Below are positions 43,364 to 51,466 of a DNA stretch of 51,466 nucleotides, one piece after another. This DNA is from Actinomycetota bacterium (lineage in GTDB: Bacteria; Armatimonadota; SYMT01): contig SYKE01000016.1 of assembly GCA_005798285.1 (NCBI GenBank), positions 1 to 51,466 on the forward strand, given 5' to 3'. How positions within the stretch are numbered: the first letter of the stretch is position 1; each line of letters opens with the position of its first letter. The position numbers and the translations under genes were made by a program. A model generated the notes under the pieces. The model worked only from the letters and a program-made list of their open reading frames with translations, did no database searches and was not told the origin of the DNA.

Positions 43364-45094
43364 ATGAAACGTTGGATTGTGGCCCTGTGGGGTGTCGCGA
43401 CTCTGGTGGGCGCCCGACCCGCCGGCGCCCAGGCTGTGGCCGCCACTTCGGTGTCTTCCCTGCCGGTGAAGGAAGTGACGGTCTTCAAAGATGGACACGC
43501 GTTCGTTCTCCACCAGGGGAGATCCTCCGTGGCGCCCAATGGAAACGTCATCCTGGATCAACTCCCGAGCCCGGTGATGGGAACCTTCTGGCCCTTCTCG
43601 CTCGAGCCCACCGGCAAGCTGAATTCCGTCGTGGCGGGCGCAGTCACGCTTCGCCGCAACCGCTCCGCGATCTCGCTCCGGGAACTCATCAAAGCCAACG
43701 TGGGTCGGCGGGTCCTGGTCAACGAAGTGACGGGACCGCCGTACCCCGCCACGCTCCGGGGCATTCCCGCCGACTCAGTCACACCGGAGGTCCGGCGAGC
43801 CGGAAACTCGGATGTGGTGCTGCTGGAAACGGACAAAGGCACTCGCCTCGTGCCGCTGGAGCGAATTCGCGACCTGACCGTGAAGAGCGATCTGGGCCGC
43901 ACGGTGAGCCAGACGGAACAGCGGCCGCTGCTCACCATGAAGCTGGACTGGGGGAGCGCGCCCCGCCCCAGAACGGCGGAAGTGGGGATGCTTTACCTGC
44001 AGAAGGGACTTCGCTGGATCCCCAGCTATCGAGTCTCGCTCGATGGAGTCGGCAAGGCGACCGTCAAGCTTCAGGCCACGCTCGTCAACGAGCTGGCCGA
44101 CCTGAAGAGCGTCACCGTAAACCTGGTGATCGGCGCGCCCAGCTTTGCGCTGAAGGATCAACTGGATCCCATCGCTCTCCAGCAAACGGCGGCCCAGCTC
44201 TCTCCCTTCTTTCGCACCGACTCGGCGAGCCGCTTCGGATTCAGCAACGGGATGATGTCTCAAGTCGCCGGCGGCATGGGAGGCGCCTTGGGCGGCGTCC
44301 CGGGAAACGCTCCAGAGGAGCGGGTGGAGGTGGATGCAGGAAATGCCACCGAGGATCTGTTCGTCTTCGCTGTGCGAAACGTCAGCTTGAAGAAAGGCGA
44401 ACGGATGGTGCTTCCGGTTGCGGAGTACTCGCTGCCCTACAAGAGCGTCTACGCCCTGGACATTCCGTTCGGGCCGCCCCTCGAACTCAATTCCCCCGGC
44501 AGTCCCACCCCAACTACCGATCTCACGCGTGCCCTCGCCGCGCCGAAAGTGGTCCACCGCATCCGGCTGACCAACACCGGACCCCATCCGCTCACCACCG
44601 CGCCTGCCCTGCTCCTCCGTGCGGAGGCGGGACGCTCCGAACAGCTCCTGGCGCAGGCGATGATGACCTATGCGGCCCCGGGCGCCCCGGTCGATCTCAC
44701 CGTCACTCAGGCCCTCGACATCCGGGTGGCGCGAAGCGAACGAGAGACCAGCCGCACGCCGCTCCCGGAGAAGTATCGTGATGAGACCCTCTCTCGCGTG
44801 GAGCTCGCCGGCGAGCTCACACTGACCAGTCTGCGGCGAGAGCCGGTGGAGGTGGTGGTCACCCGAACCGTCCTCGGCCACGTGCTGCCGCTGGAGGGAG
44901 ACGGAAAGGCGGAGATGCTCAACGCGCTGGATGGCGGATCGGCGAACTTCTCGCTTCCCGATTGGTGGTACGGCTTTCCCTGGCCCTGGTGGTGGCGCCA
45001 CCAGAACGGCATCGGGCAGTTCTCGTGGACGGTTCGGCTGAACCCGGGGGACTCCCGAACGCTCAAGTACCAATGGTACTACATGGTCCCCTGA
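43364..45094 (+). CDS. Exported DUF4139-family protein
   Basis: 576 residues from the ATG at 43364, with GGAG upstream; the longer frame from 43220 adds non-protein-like residues. Signal peptide about 1-24 ending PAGAQA. The N-terminal VKEVTVFKDGHAFVLHQG is the opening of the mucoidy-inhibitor-like DUF4140/DUF4139 family, and GLRWIPSYRVSLDG near 220 followed by LVNELADLKSVTVNLVIGAP is its core. A Gly/Met-rich stretch near 295-315 looks like a linker. The end is aromatic (WWYGFPWPWWWRHQ) before a typical final beta-strand (LKYQWYYMVP). Role unknown, possibly in the envelope. Confidence 0.82.
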   Translation: MKRWIVALWGVATLVGARPAGAQAVAATSVSSLPVKEVTVFKDGHAFVLHQGRSSVAPNGNVILDQLPSPVMGTFWPFSLEPTGKLNSVVAGAVTLRRNRSAISLRELIKANVGRRVLVNEVTGPPYPATLRGIPADSVTPEVRRAGNSDVVLLETDKGTRLVPLERIRDLTVKSDLGRTVSQTEQRPLLTMKLDWGSAPRPRTAEVGMLYLQKGLRWIPSYRVSLDGVGKATVKLQATLVNELADLKSVTVNLVIGAPSFALKDQLDPIALQQTAAQLSPFFRTDSASRFGFSNGMMSQVAGGMGGALGGVPGNAPEERVEVDAGNATEDLFVFAVRNVSLKKGERMVLPVAEYSLPYKSVYALDIPFGPPLELNSPGSPTPTTDLTRALAAPKVVHRIRLTNTGPHPLTTAPALLLRAEAGRSEQLLAQAMMTYAAPGAPVDLTVTQALDIRVARSERETSRTPLPEKYRDETLSRVELAGELTLTSLRREPVEVVVTRTVLGHVLPLEGDGKAEMLNALDGGSANFSLPDWWYGFPWPWWWRHQNGIGQFSWTVRLNPGDSRTLKYQWYYMVP

Positions 45095-45124
45095 CTTCGG
45101 CCGGGGAACTGATCACAATCCACG

Positions 45125-45153
45125 GGTGACGAGGGAGCCGCTCTCTCGTCACC
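45125..45153. terminator. Hairpin between convergent genes
   Basis: A 13-bp stem with one G-U type mismatch (45125-45137 with 45141-45153) and loop CCG lies between the DUF4139 and sulfatase genes. No T-run follows on either strand, so it is only a candidate terminator. Confidence 0.4.
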
Positions 45154-45182
45154 GTCACCGAACGGCTCTGGGGCTCAGAGTC

Positions 45183-46538
45183 TCAGCGTCCCGATCCCGG
45201 CGGTGTCCACTTCGGATCCCGGGGCTGGGCCACGGTGAGCGGGGCGTCGTCGCCATAGTGCTCCTGGAGTCTGCGGAGATCGACGGTCAGGCGCTCCAGG
45301 TGCGGCTTCGCGGTCGAGTCGGCGGACAGGTCGCGGAGTTCATCGGGATCGGTCTCCAGATCGAAAAGCTGTGTCTTGTTCACCTGGGGGTAGCGAATGA
45401 GCTTCCATCGAGCGTCCCGGACGGCCCGCTGCACGTCGCGGTAGGCGAGGAAGATCCGGTCCCGAACCGCGGGCGCCGTGCCGCGAATCACGGGGGCGAG
45501 GCTCTTGCCGTCGATCAACTCCGGACCGATCACGTTCGTCAGATCGCACAGGGTCGGATAGATGTCCAGCAGATACGCCAGCGCGGGAGAGCCGCCGGAA
45601 CGAATGCCCGGGCCGGCGAAAACCAGGGGTGGCTTCATCCCCGCCTCGTAGAGGTTCTGCTTACCCATCAGACCGTGACTCCCGAGCGCCAGACCGTGGT
45701 CGGAAGAGTAGACGACGATGGTGTTCTGCTCCTCTCCCCGCTCGCCCAGGGCAGCAAGGACACGTCCGATGTGGCCGTCGAGCGCAGTCATCACGGCGTA
45801 GTAGTCTCGGAGATGCCTGCGGATCTCGGACTCGGTTCGGGGCCAGGGCGCAAGCTGTTCGTCGCGTACGGTCATCTCGCCATTGTCGAAGGGATGCTGC
45901 GGCAGGTAATTTCGGGGCAGCGGGATCCGGCTTTCGTCGTACTGCTGGAGGTACTTCGGCGCTGCGGCCTTCGGGTCGTGCGGGTTGGCGAAGGCGAGGT
46001 ACATGCAGAAGGGACGGTCTTGCCGGCGCGTCTTCAGGAACTCCACTGCAGCGTCCGCGATCTCCTGGCCGGGCTCCCCACTCAGCCGCTCGGCCTGATC
46101 GTTCTGCAAGTAGCGGTTGTGCTCAAACTGCGCCTGGATCAGGGTCGCGCTGTTGCCTCGCTTGCCGTGGTGGTACGTCTCATATCCCGCGCTCCGAAAC
46201 GTGTTCGGTAGGTTCGCGCCCTCCCCCGGAGCCAGCGGACCATTCCACCGAAAGTACGCCCGCCCGCTGAGCAGCATGTTTCGGCTCGGGGTGCAGACAG
46301 CGCCCATGTTGGCGCCGAGGCAATAGGCGTTCCGAAACACGAAGCCGCGCCGGACCAGCGTGTCGAGGTTGGGGGTCTTAACCGCTGGATTGCCCAGGGC
46401 GCCCAACGCGTCGGCCCGCTGATCGTCGGTGAACAGGAAGAGCACATTGGGACGACGGCCCTGTGCCGTGCCTGGCCGCGACGCCATCGCCGCCAGGAGT
46501 GCGGCGGCGCATACGAGAGATCCAAGTAAGCGCTTCAT
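45183..46538 (-). CDS. Secreted type I sulfatase
   Basis: 451 residues with a signal peptide (about 1-26). LFTDDQRAD supplies the metal-binding Asp38/Asp39, and CTPSRNMLLSGR holds Cys82, which would be changed to formylglycine, within the required CxPSR motif. VYSSDHGLALG near 290 supplies the further metal ligands. The closest style is that of arylsulfatase A and choline- or glycan-sulfatases abundant in Planctomycetes; substrate unknown. Its ATG overlaps the stop of the YfhO-like gene by four bases, and AGAGGGAAG lies inside that gene's end. It thus depends on a formylglycine-generating enzyme encoded elsewhere. Confidence 0.92.
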   Translation of the reverse strand: MKRLLGSLVCAAALLAAMASRPGTAQGRRPNVLFLFTDDQRADALGALGNPAVKTPNLDTLVRRGFVFRNAYCLGANMGAVCTPSRNMLLSGRAYFRWNGPLAPGEGANLPNTFRSAGYETYHHGKRGNSATLIQAQFEHNRYLQNDQAERLSGEPGQEIADAAVEFLKTRRQDRPFCMYLAFANPHDPKAAAPKYLQQYDESRIPLPRNYLPQHPFDNGEMTVRDEQLAPWPRTESEIRRHLRDYYAVMTALDGHIGRVLAALGERGEEQNTIVVYSSDHGLALGSHGLMGKQNLYEAGMKPPLVFAGPGIRSGGSPALAYLLDIYPTLCDLTNVIGPELIDGKSLAPVIRGTAPAVRDRIFLAYRDVQRAVRDARWKLIRYPQVNKTQLFDLETDPDELRDLSADSTAKPHLERLTVDLRRLQEHYGDDAPLTVAQPRDPKWTPPGSGR

Positions 46539-49018
46539 AACACTTCCCTCTTATTGGACGGGCTCGTGGCCACCAGGATGGCGGTCAGCACGGCGACGGT
46601 AAGGAGTGTGCCGAATAAACCCGCCTGGATCGGCGCCGGCAGATAGTCGAGCTCCACCTGATGACGCCCGGCGGAGAGCGGCAGCGCCAGCAGCATATGG
46701 TCTGCCGTTCCCGGCTGAACGATCCGGCCATCCACCCGGGCCCGCCAGCCCGGCTCGAACTGTTCGCAAACGACGAGGAGGCCCGGTTCCGGGTTCTCGC
46801 CATCCAACCGGATCCGATTGCCGTTCACCCGCCGAGCGGTGTAGGCGATCGGGTCGAAGGAGCTCTGAAACCGGGACCAGCCCGGCCAGGAGCTCATCGC
46901 CAGGGAGGGGAAGCGCGTCGGACGGCCCAGTTCGGTGAGGAGCTGCGCATCGGTGGAGAACCAGTCGGTTCGACCGTGGACCCGGGCGTACGGCAGCGCG
47001 CCGTCGTCTACCTGGAGTGCGCTCCCCGCCAGCGGACGCAGCCCGGGAAAGAGTTCCTTCGAGCCCGTGAGGTAGGTGCGAACTCCCGCCGATCGCAGGT
47101 TCGGCGCGCCGGGATTGGACCACGGGTGGTCCGGCCCGGCCGCCTGTTGAAGCGCCGCCTCCCACTCCCGATACCGACGCGTCACGAAGGAGTCGCTCCC
47201 CAGAATGTCTCCCGATCGATAGACGGAGAGCAGGTTCGAAGGCATCCGTTCCGAGAGGTTCAGCGCTTTGCCGAGAGATCCGATCGAGACGGTTCGGCTC
47301 GGAACCGTGTCCGCCTTCAAGATGTCGATCTCGTTCGTGGTGGCGCGGGCCAGCGCCGGATCCGCCGCCGGGTTGAAACCGAACCCAAAAGCCATCAAGT
47401 CGAGCGCCGCCACAAGTGCAACGCCAACCGCCGCATGGCCGGGCGCCAATGCCCTGCGATCCGGTCTGGGCAGCGTGAGAAACAGGAGCACCAGCGGCGA
47501 GGCCAGCCACGCCACTGCCCGAACGGCATCCTGCGCCGCCAGATCCCCGGGCGTCGGGCGATGATACATCAACATCACCGAGGTCACGTCTCGCGGCGCG
47601 GCCCCGGCGCCCACGACCAGACCCACGCCGATCACCGCCACCAGACCCAGAACCGCGGGAATAAGCACCTTCAACCCCCGCCTTCGATCCTCCACCCGGT
47701 CGGTTTCAACCCACCTCAGCCCCGCAGCCGCAAGGAGCGCCAGTCCCCATCCGGCAAGGCAGATGATCCGAGAGACCGCCGTGAACTGCCCGAACCCGGG
47801 GACCGCCCACCAGAGCGGCCAGTAGAAAACCGTCGCGCCGGCCCACAGCGTTGCCAGCACCGTGAGCGCCGCGCCATAGCGGGCGACGTCCCGCCGTCCC
47901 ACCTCGGCCGGATCCGATCCTCCCGCAGCCTTTCGAGAGAAACCGGTGACCAGCCCACCCACCGCCAGCAGCAACACCACCACACCCGGATAGAAACTCC
48001 GCTCCACGAAAGCCAGACCGGCACGGTTCCCCTTGGGCAGCCAGAACTGGTGCGCGTAGGCGATCGTACCGTCGCCGAAGAGACGCGGCAGGAGCCAGGT
48101 GAGGTAGTGCATCGGCGGCATGCCGGCGCCGTACACCTGCTTCCAGGGCAGCCGTCCCGCTCGATCGGTCCGCGGTACGAAGTCCGCCGCCGGCAGCAAT
48201 TGCCCGAGGGCCAGGCCGATGCCGAGCGCGGTCGGCAGCAGCAGGCCCGTCCCGAGCGCCCTCAAAGGTCGGGGCTGACGCCACGAGCGCAGCAGTGACC
48301 ACATCCCCCAGGCAATCAGCACATACGCGGAGCTCTGACCGTGCCCACCGAGCAGCGCCATGCCGAGAGCCGCACCTTCCACGGCGTGATACTTCAGCCC
48401 GTCGCGCCGTCCCCGCTCGCCCAGGTAGCAGGCCAGCGGAAGCCAGCACATTGTCCACTGAGTCACATTGGGATAGGCCAGCCACACCACCACATAGCCG
48501 TTGAGCGCGAACCCGAGCGCGCCCAGCACCGAGGCGGTGAGACTGAAACCCATTACTCTCAGGAACAGCCAGCCGCCCCAACCCGCAAGCACCAGGTGCA
48601 GATAGGCCGACCACCCCGCCTGCATCTCCGGCGGGAACAGGAGCGCCAGCAGCCAACCCAGAGGGTAGAGCACCGCACCCTGCTGCGCCGCCAGAAACGG
48701 ACTGCCACCGTACACGTAGGGGTTCCAGAACGGCAGCCAGCCCTCACGGATCGCCTCGGTGAAGTACACCCGACGGGGATAGTACTGCTGCAGCGCATCC
48801 AGCAGCGGGTTTACGACCTCCGGAGCCCGCCCCCACAGTTCGCCGGCGTGGCTCCGCCACGGCTCCAGGATCGCCAGGAGTTCCAGGGGAACCAGCGATT
48901 TGCCGAGAAGGATATGGGGGAACAGCAGCAGCAGCGGGGCCGCCGCCAGCGCACAGAGCGCCCGGAGCGCCGGGCCGGAGGGTCTGGGAATTCGAGACAT
49001 CACCAGATCATTCGGCAT
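46535..49018 (-). CDS. YfhO-like polytopic membrane protein
   Basis: 827 residues. About ten to twelve membrane helices fill residues 15-540, starting with ALAAAPLLLLFPHILLG. The loop LLDALQQYYPRRVYFTEAIREGWLPFWNPYVYGGSPFL near 72-110 is the signature of YfhO and other GT-C-type glycosyltransferase-like proteins; Asp and Arg/Glu in it are likely catalytic. After about 545 comes a soluble region (about 560-800) and a last helix near 800-820. Such enzymes glycosylate lipoteichoic acid or other envelope polymers from a polyprenyl-linked sugar. Start uncertain: an ATG at 49000 is equally possible. Four-base overlap with the sulfatase suggests shared glycan work. Confidence 0.85.
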   Translation of the reverse strand: MPNDLVMSRIPRPSGPALRALCALAAAPLLLLFPHILLGKSLVPLELLAILEPWRSHAGELWGRAPEVVNPLLDALQQYYPRRVYFTEAIREGWLPFWNPYVYGGSPFLAAQQGAVLYPLGWLLALLFPPEMQAGWSAYLHLVLAGWGGWLFLRVMGFSLTASVLGALGFALNGYVVVWLAYPNVTQWTMCWLPLACYLGERGRRDGLKYHAVEGAALGMALLGGHGQSSAYVLIAWGMWSLLRSWRQPRPLRALGTGLLLPTALGIGLALGQLLPAADFVPRTDRAGRLPWKQVYGAGMPPMHYLTWLLPRLFGDGTIAYAHQFWLPKGNRAGLAFVERSFYPGVVVLLLAVGGLVTGFSRKAAGGSDPAEVGRRDVARYGAALTVLATLWAGATVFYWPLWWAVPGFGQFTAVSRIICLAGWGLALLAAAGLRWVETDRVEDRRRGLKVLIPAVLGLVAVIGVGLVVGAGAAPRDVTSVMLMYHRPTPGDLAAQDAVRAVAWLASPLVLLFLTLPRPDRRALAPGHAAVGVALVAALDLMAFGFGFNPAADPALARATTNEIDILKADTVPSRTVSIGSLGKALNLSERMPSNLLSVYRSGDILGSDSFVTRRYREWEAALQQAAGPDHPWSNPGAPNLRSAGVRTYLTGSKELFPGLRPLAGSALQVDDGALPYARVHGRTDWFSTDAQLLTELGRPTRFPSLAMSSWPGWSRFQSSFDPIAYTARRVNGNRIRLDGENPEPGLLVVCEQFEPGWRARVDGRIVQPGTADHMLLALPLSAGRHQVELDYLPAPIQAGLFGTLLTVAVLTAILVATSPSNKREVL

Positions 49019-49256
49019 CCACCGCGCCGCGCCCTTGCGGGTTCGCGCTCAGCCGTGGAACACAACGAAACCTGGTTGAGCGGAACCACGCTCCGGCCGC
49101 GCGAGAGCCGCCGCCCGGTCTCGCAGACCCCCAACCGCCGTAGAGGAGCCGCATCGCAAGCCGATCACAGGCGCACCACACGACCGTTATGGATCGCGAC
49201 CCAATTGCAGCGGCAGGTCACAATAACCGGAGGGCCGTCAAAGTTGGGGTTCCGCC

Positions 49257-49703
49257 CTACGGTCGTGCGGTCGGCTTCAGCAGCGGGAGAGTGAGGTGTG
49301 GAAGTTCCATCCTCGACGTGACCGAACTGACCAACTCCCTGAAGAACGGCCAGATCTGAACGACTGCGGAGGTATTCGCCAGGATCACCATGAAGGCTTC
49401 GGACACCGGAACATGGCTTTCGTATCGTAAACGGTAGACTGCCGCCAGCTTGAAACAGCTCCGTCGACCCACCTTCCCGATCACCGCTAGCTGAACCTCC
49501 AGCTCCGGCAGGGCTGGATCGGTCAGGATCACGTCCCACTCCCCAAGTGAATGCTCGAGTGTGATCGGTCCGGTATCGGACAGAACGTCACGCCGCAGAT
49601 TCACCTGAAGGTCCTCAAGAAAGACACCGCGGAGCGAGATCTCCTTGAGGATCGCTTCGAACTGATCCGGAGTCACCGCGTTGCTGGCATCTCCAAGTTT
49701 CAT
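49257..49703 (-). CDS. SecB-like chaperone
   Basis: 148 residues, the usual length for SecB, the cytoplasmic tetrameric chaperone that keeps export clients unfolded. Features consistent with the fold: an initial segment leading into strands (GVFLEDLQVNLRRDV, then WDVILTDPALPELEVQLAVIG), the RLRYESHVPVSEAFMVILANTS stretch and the family-like WPFFRELVSSVTSRMELPHLTLPLL near the end, which parallels the F-P-x-x-R...P-L-x-L-P pattern. GGAG precedes the ATG. No toxin-antitoxin genes adjoin, so it is not evidently a TA-associated chaperone. Sequence identity to classical SecB must be low. Confidence 0.7.
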   Translation of the reverse strand: MKLGDASNAVTPDQFEAILKEISLRGVFLEDLQVNLRRDVLSDTGPITLEHSLGEWDVILTDPALPELEVQLAVIGKVGRRSCFKLAAVYRLRYESHVPVSEAFMVILANTSAVVQIWPFFRELVSSVTSRMELPHLTLPLLKPTARP

Positions 49704-49727
49704 CTCGTACCAAACTCCAACCGCAGA

Positions 49728-50003
49728 TCAGGCAGCCAATGACCGGTTTGGCGATCGAGCGAGATGGTCTCCCGTCAGCCGCTCAGCGGGATCAGGTGAA
49801 GTGTCCTTCCAAAGCCCACCCTGCGCGCTCCGGTCGATCTGGCCGGCGTTGGCCTCGAAGCCACGGCTCCGGGCCGACAGGCCCGCCGAGGCGGCGCCTG
49901 CCCGGAGGTGCGGCGCGGGGCTCGCCGCCGTCAGCGCGAACGCAGCGGCGAGGATCGCGGGCGCGAGACCGTGTGGACGAGGCAGGGCAATCATCGAACT
50001 CAA
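49728..50003 (-). pseudogene. Truncated N-terminal fragment of an SBBP-type secreted protein
   Basis: 91 codons. The start carries a clear signal peptide (HGLAPAILAAAFALTAASPA), and SRGFEANAGQIDRSAQG near 45-62 matches the usual opening of SBBP-repeat proteins, in which a similar FE-x-N-x-GQ-x-D motif begins the mature part. After that the sequence loses sense and stops at TGA (49730-49728). It lies just downstream of the partial repeat protein at 50090, of the same class, so it is probably a decayed or rearranged copy. Confidence 0.45.
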
Positions 50004-50089
50004 GCCTCCGGTTCAAATCCACCGAGAGCAGCGCTGCCCGGTTCGCCGGAGGCGGGTCGGTTTCCTCAAGGGCCGCTGTCCAACCTGTC

Positions 50090-51466
50090 TTATGGTAGGG
50101 CGACCCCGGAGAGCGGGAGCTGCAGGAAGCCGTTGCGCGGGTCGCTGCTGGTGATCACGAGGTGTCCTTTGTGCCGCCCAGCCCGCCGCGGCGTGAAGGC
50201 GATCCTCACTCGCCGCACGGTGCGGGGCGCCAGGGTGAAGCCCCCCGCGCCGGAGATCACTTCGAATGCCCCGTTCGTCTCGCCGGTTGACGAAAACGCA
50301 TCGCTGATCCTCACCTCCAGGGGGGCTGCCCCGGAGTTGCCGACCACCAGCACCCCGAAGCGTTGATCTCCCGGCCGACTTCCGCCGCCCGCTCCATCCG
50401 GCTTTACGGCGGCTCGGAAGAGCGGCATCCTTGGCGGCACCTTCAGCCTGCCCGAAATCTCTCCCGGCCGCTCCTCACGAATCTTGAAGAGATACCCATC
50501 GCGGACAGGATTCTTGAGGTCTCCACCCATACGGGCCTGAGCGGGTCGGAGCACCGGAAAGTCCGTGGATTTGGTGGCGCCTGCCACGAAGATGGAGCCG
50601 TCGGAGCCGACGGCCGGGGTCCATCCAAACGACGTGCCGACGGCTCCGCCCAGACAGGCTGCAAACCGGAACTGCCGGGCCCGGATATCGGCGATGAGTA
50701 CGCTAGGCCCGAACACGGCGGGCCCCAACTGCGGCCAGAACGAAGCGCTCGATGGCAGGAGCGAGGAAAGCGCCTCGCCGGTGAGCACCACTTCGCCTTG
50801 CGGATTGAGAGCCATTCCGGCGAATCTCATTCCCGCCTCGAACTCGTACCGTTCCAGCCTCTTCCGCATAGAGGGGTCCAGCCGGGTCAGCTTCCATGGT
50901 CCTTCGTCGAAACGGAAGGGAAGGGCTCCAAGAAAGGATCCATGCAGGGTGACGACGGTGCCGTCCCGGTCCACGGCGGCGCGGACGAAATTCCGGCCCG
51001 CCAGCGCATCCGCTGCCGGAGCCGCGACCGCTTCGCCGTTTTTCGAGAGGACGCTGAGAGAGCGAGAATAGATGGGTCTTGCCGCGCGCTCGGTTGAAAA
51101 AACTGTAATGACTGCGTTGCCCTGCGGATTGAGATTGACGTCGCTGGCATAGCTACTGATGAAGTCGTGGGCACCGCTGTCGGGCCCCGGCAAGCCGACG
51201 TAGGTCGCGTAGGAGATCGACCCGCCGTCTGCATTCAAACGGAACGCGAAGCCATCGTAATCGTCCTCACTCGAATACTCCGCCCGAGCGGGATTCCGCA
51301 GCGGGATGTCGGTGGAGCGGGTCTCTCCGACCACCGTCACGCTCCCGTCGGGGTCCAGCGCGAGATCATACCCCGCGTCAAACTTACTTCCTCCGAACAG
51401 GGTGGCAGCCTCGATGCGAGAGCCATCTGCGCTCAAACGCACCACGAAGGCATCCCCGCCTCCTGT
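50090..51466 (-). CDS. SBBP-type propeller-repeat protein, partial (5' end outside window)
   Basis: The frame is open to the right edge of the window (459 residues visible); the segment at the edge reads GGGDAFVVRLSADG, an internal repeat, so the true start lies beyond 51466. Repeats of the form G-x-D-x-x-LDPDGSVTVVGETRSTDIPL recur, and AVGSDGSIFVAGATKSTDFPV is the clearest. The C-terminal 110 residues form an HYDIN/ASPM-like Ig domain (RFGVLVVGNSGAAPLEV, then FTLAPRTVRRVRIAFTPR), the same architecture as the protein at 28705. Probably a surface or secreted protein of unknown function. It is followed by the truncated N-terminal fragment of the same family. Confidence 0.8.
   Translation of the reverse strand, partial: TGGGDAFVVRLSADGSRIEAATLFGGSKFDAGYDLALDPDGSVTVVGETRSTDIPLRNPARAEYSSEDDYDGFAFRLNADGGSISYATYVGLPGPDSGAHDFISSYASDVNLNPQGNAVITVFSTERAARPIYSRSLSVLSKNGEAVAAPAADALAGRNFVRAAVDRDGTVVTLHGSFLGALPFRFDEGPWKLTRLDPSMRKRLERYEFEAGMRFAGMALNPQGEVVLTGEALSSLLPSSASFWPQLGPAVFGPSVLIADIRARQFRFAACLGGAVGTSFGWTPAVGSDGSIFVAGATKSTDFPVLRPAQARMGGDLKNPVRDGYLFKIREERPGEISGRLKVPPRMPLFRAAVKPDGAGGGSRPGDQRFGVLVVGNSGAAPLEVRISDAFSSTGETNGAFEVISGAGGFTLAPRTVRRVRIAFTPRRAGRHKGHLVITSSDPRNGFLQLPLSGVALP

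Noticed and set aside
46661-48298. Long plus-strand frame (545 codons) opposite the YfhO-like gene; likewise frames at 3029-4672 (minus) and 10298-12025 (minus)
   Set aside because: They are antisense to genes with clear motifs, are rich in Arg, Gly, Pro and His, and have no domain pattern. High GC makes such frames common.
49728-49730. TGA between the SBBP fragment and the SecB-like gene as a second Sec codon
   Set aside because: The frames happen to match, but there is no redox motif and no good hairpin after the TGA, and the SecB-like gene has its own GGAG and ATG.
50011-50020. GTTCAAATCC, resembling a tRNA T-loop
   Set aside because: The stem does not close properly and no cloverleaf can be drawn around it.

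Overview
The window is about 51 kb of high-GC bacterial chromosome. It carries roughly 34 protein genes, no recognisable rRNA, tRNA, CRISPR array or insertion sequence, and no phage genes. The prepilin-like protein at 17618-18406, with the stretch MYVQDYDE and a C-terminal WVDGHVKF, is the kind found in great numbers in Armatimonadota. The DUF1501, DUF1549/DUF1553, ThuA, PQQ-propeller, SGNH and sulfatase proteins are the repertoire shared by Planctomycetes and Armatimonadota. I favour Armatimonadota, but this is inferred from protein style only.

Layout: (1) 1-1061 has no supported gene apart from a terminator-like hairpin. (2) 1062-8346 holds two Tat-exported DUF1501 proteins, an exported rhodanese, a mannonate-dehydratase-like TIM barrel, a subtilisin-like protease and a short-chain dehydrogenase. 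(3) 8418-13311 is a co-directional cluster of two FHA proteins, a Ser/Thr kinase fused to Ig-like domains, and a von Willebrand A protein, probably one phospho-signalling module. (4) 13521-19601 holds exported carbohydrate- and surface-type proteins (PQQ propeller, ThuA, five-bladed-propeller protein, prepilin-like DUF1559 protein, alpha/beta hydrolase). (5) 19756-23760 is an operon of a LolD/MacB-type ABC ATPase, an FtsX-type permease, a DUF3299-like exported protein and a parvulin isomerase with a CPCC motif. (6) 23792-25673 is aroQ-pepP plus a small unknown gene. (7) 25974-30615 holds two large secreted proteins of lower GC. (8) 30925-34953 is a DUF1549/DUF1553 plus DUF1501 pair. (9) 34966-39515 is a translationally coupled YhaO/SbcD-like phosphoesterase and YhaN/SbcC-like ATPase. 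(10) 39558-45094 holds an SGNH hydrolase, a thioredoxin-like gene interrupted by an in-frame UGA, a Delta-60 repeat protein and a DUF4139 protein. (11) 45183-51466 holds a sulfatase overlapping a YfhO-like membrane protein, a SecB-like chaperone, a truncated secreted-repeat fragment and a partial repeat protein that runs off the window.

The most striking observation is in block 10. On the minus strand, reading frames 41642-41394 and 41261-40431 are the same frame, separated only by one TGA codon at 41396-41394. Twelve bases after the TGA lies a perfect 8-bp hairpin with a GGU loop, which fits the bacterial SECIS rule. Read through, the gene gives a 403-residue exported thioredoxin-like protein with a Cys-Gly-Sec motif. 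I interpret it as a selenoprotein; the Sec machinery itself is not in this window.

Many genes end in clear intrinsic-terminator hairpins (2478, 6064, 17433, 18411), so transcription units are fairly easy to delimit. Long antisense frames are abundant because of the GC content and were ignored.
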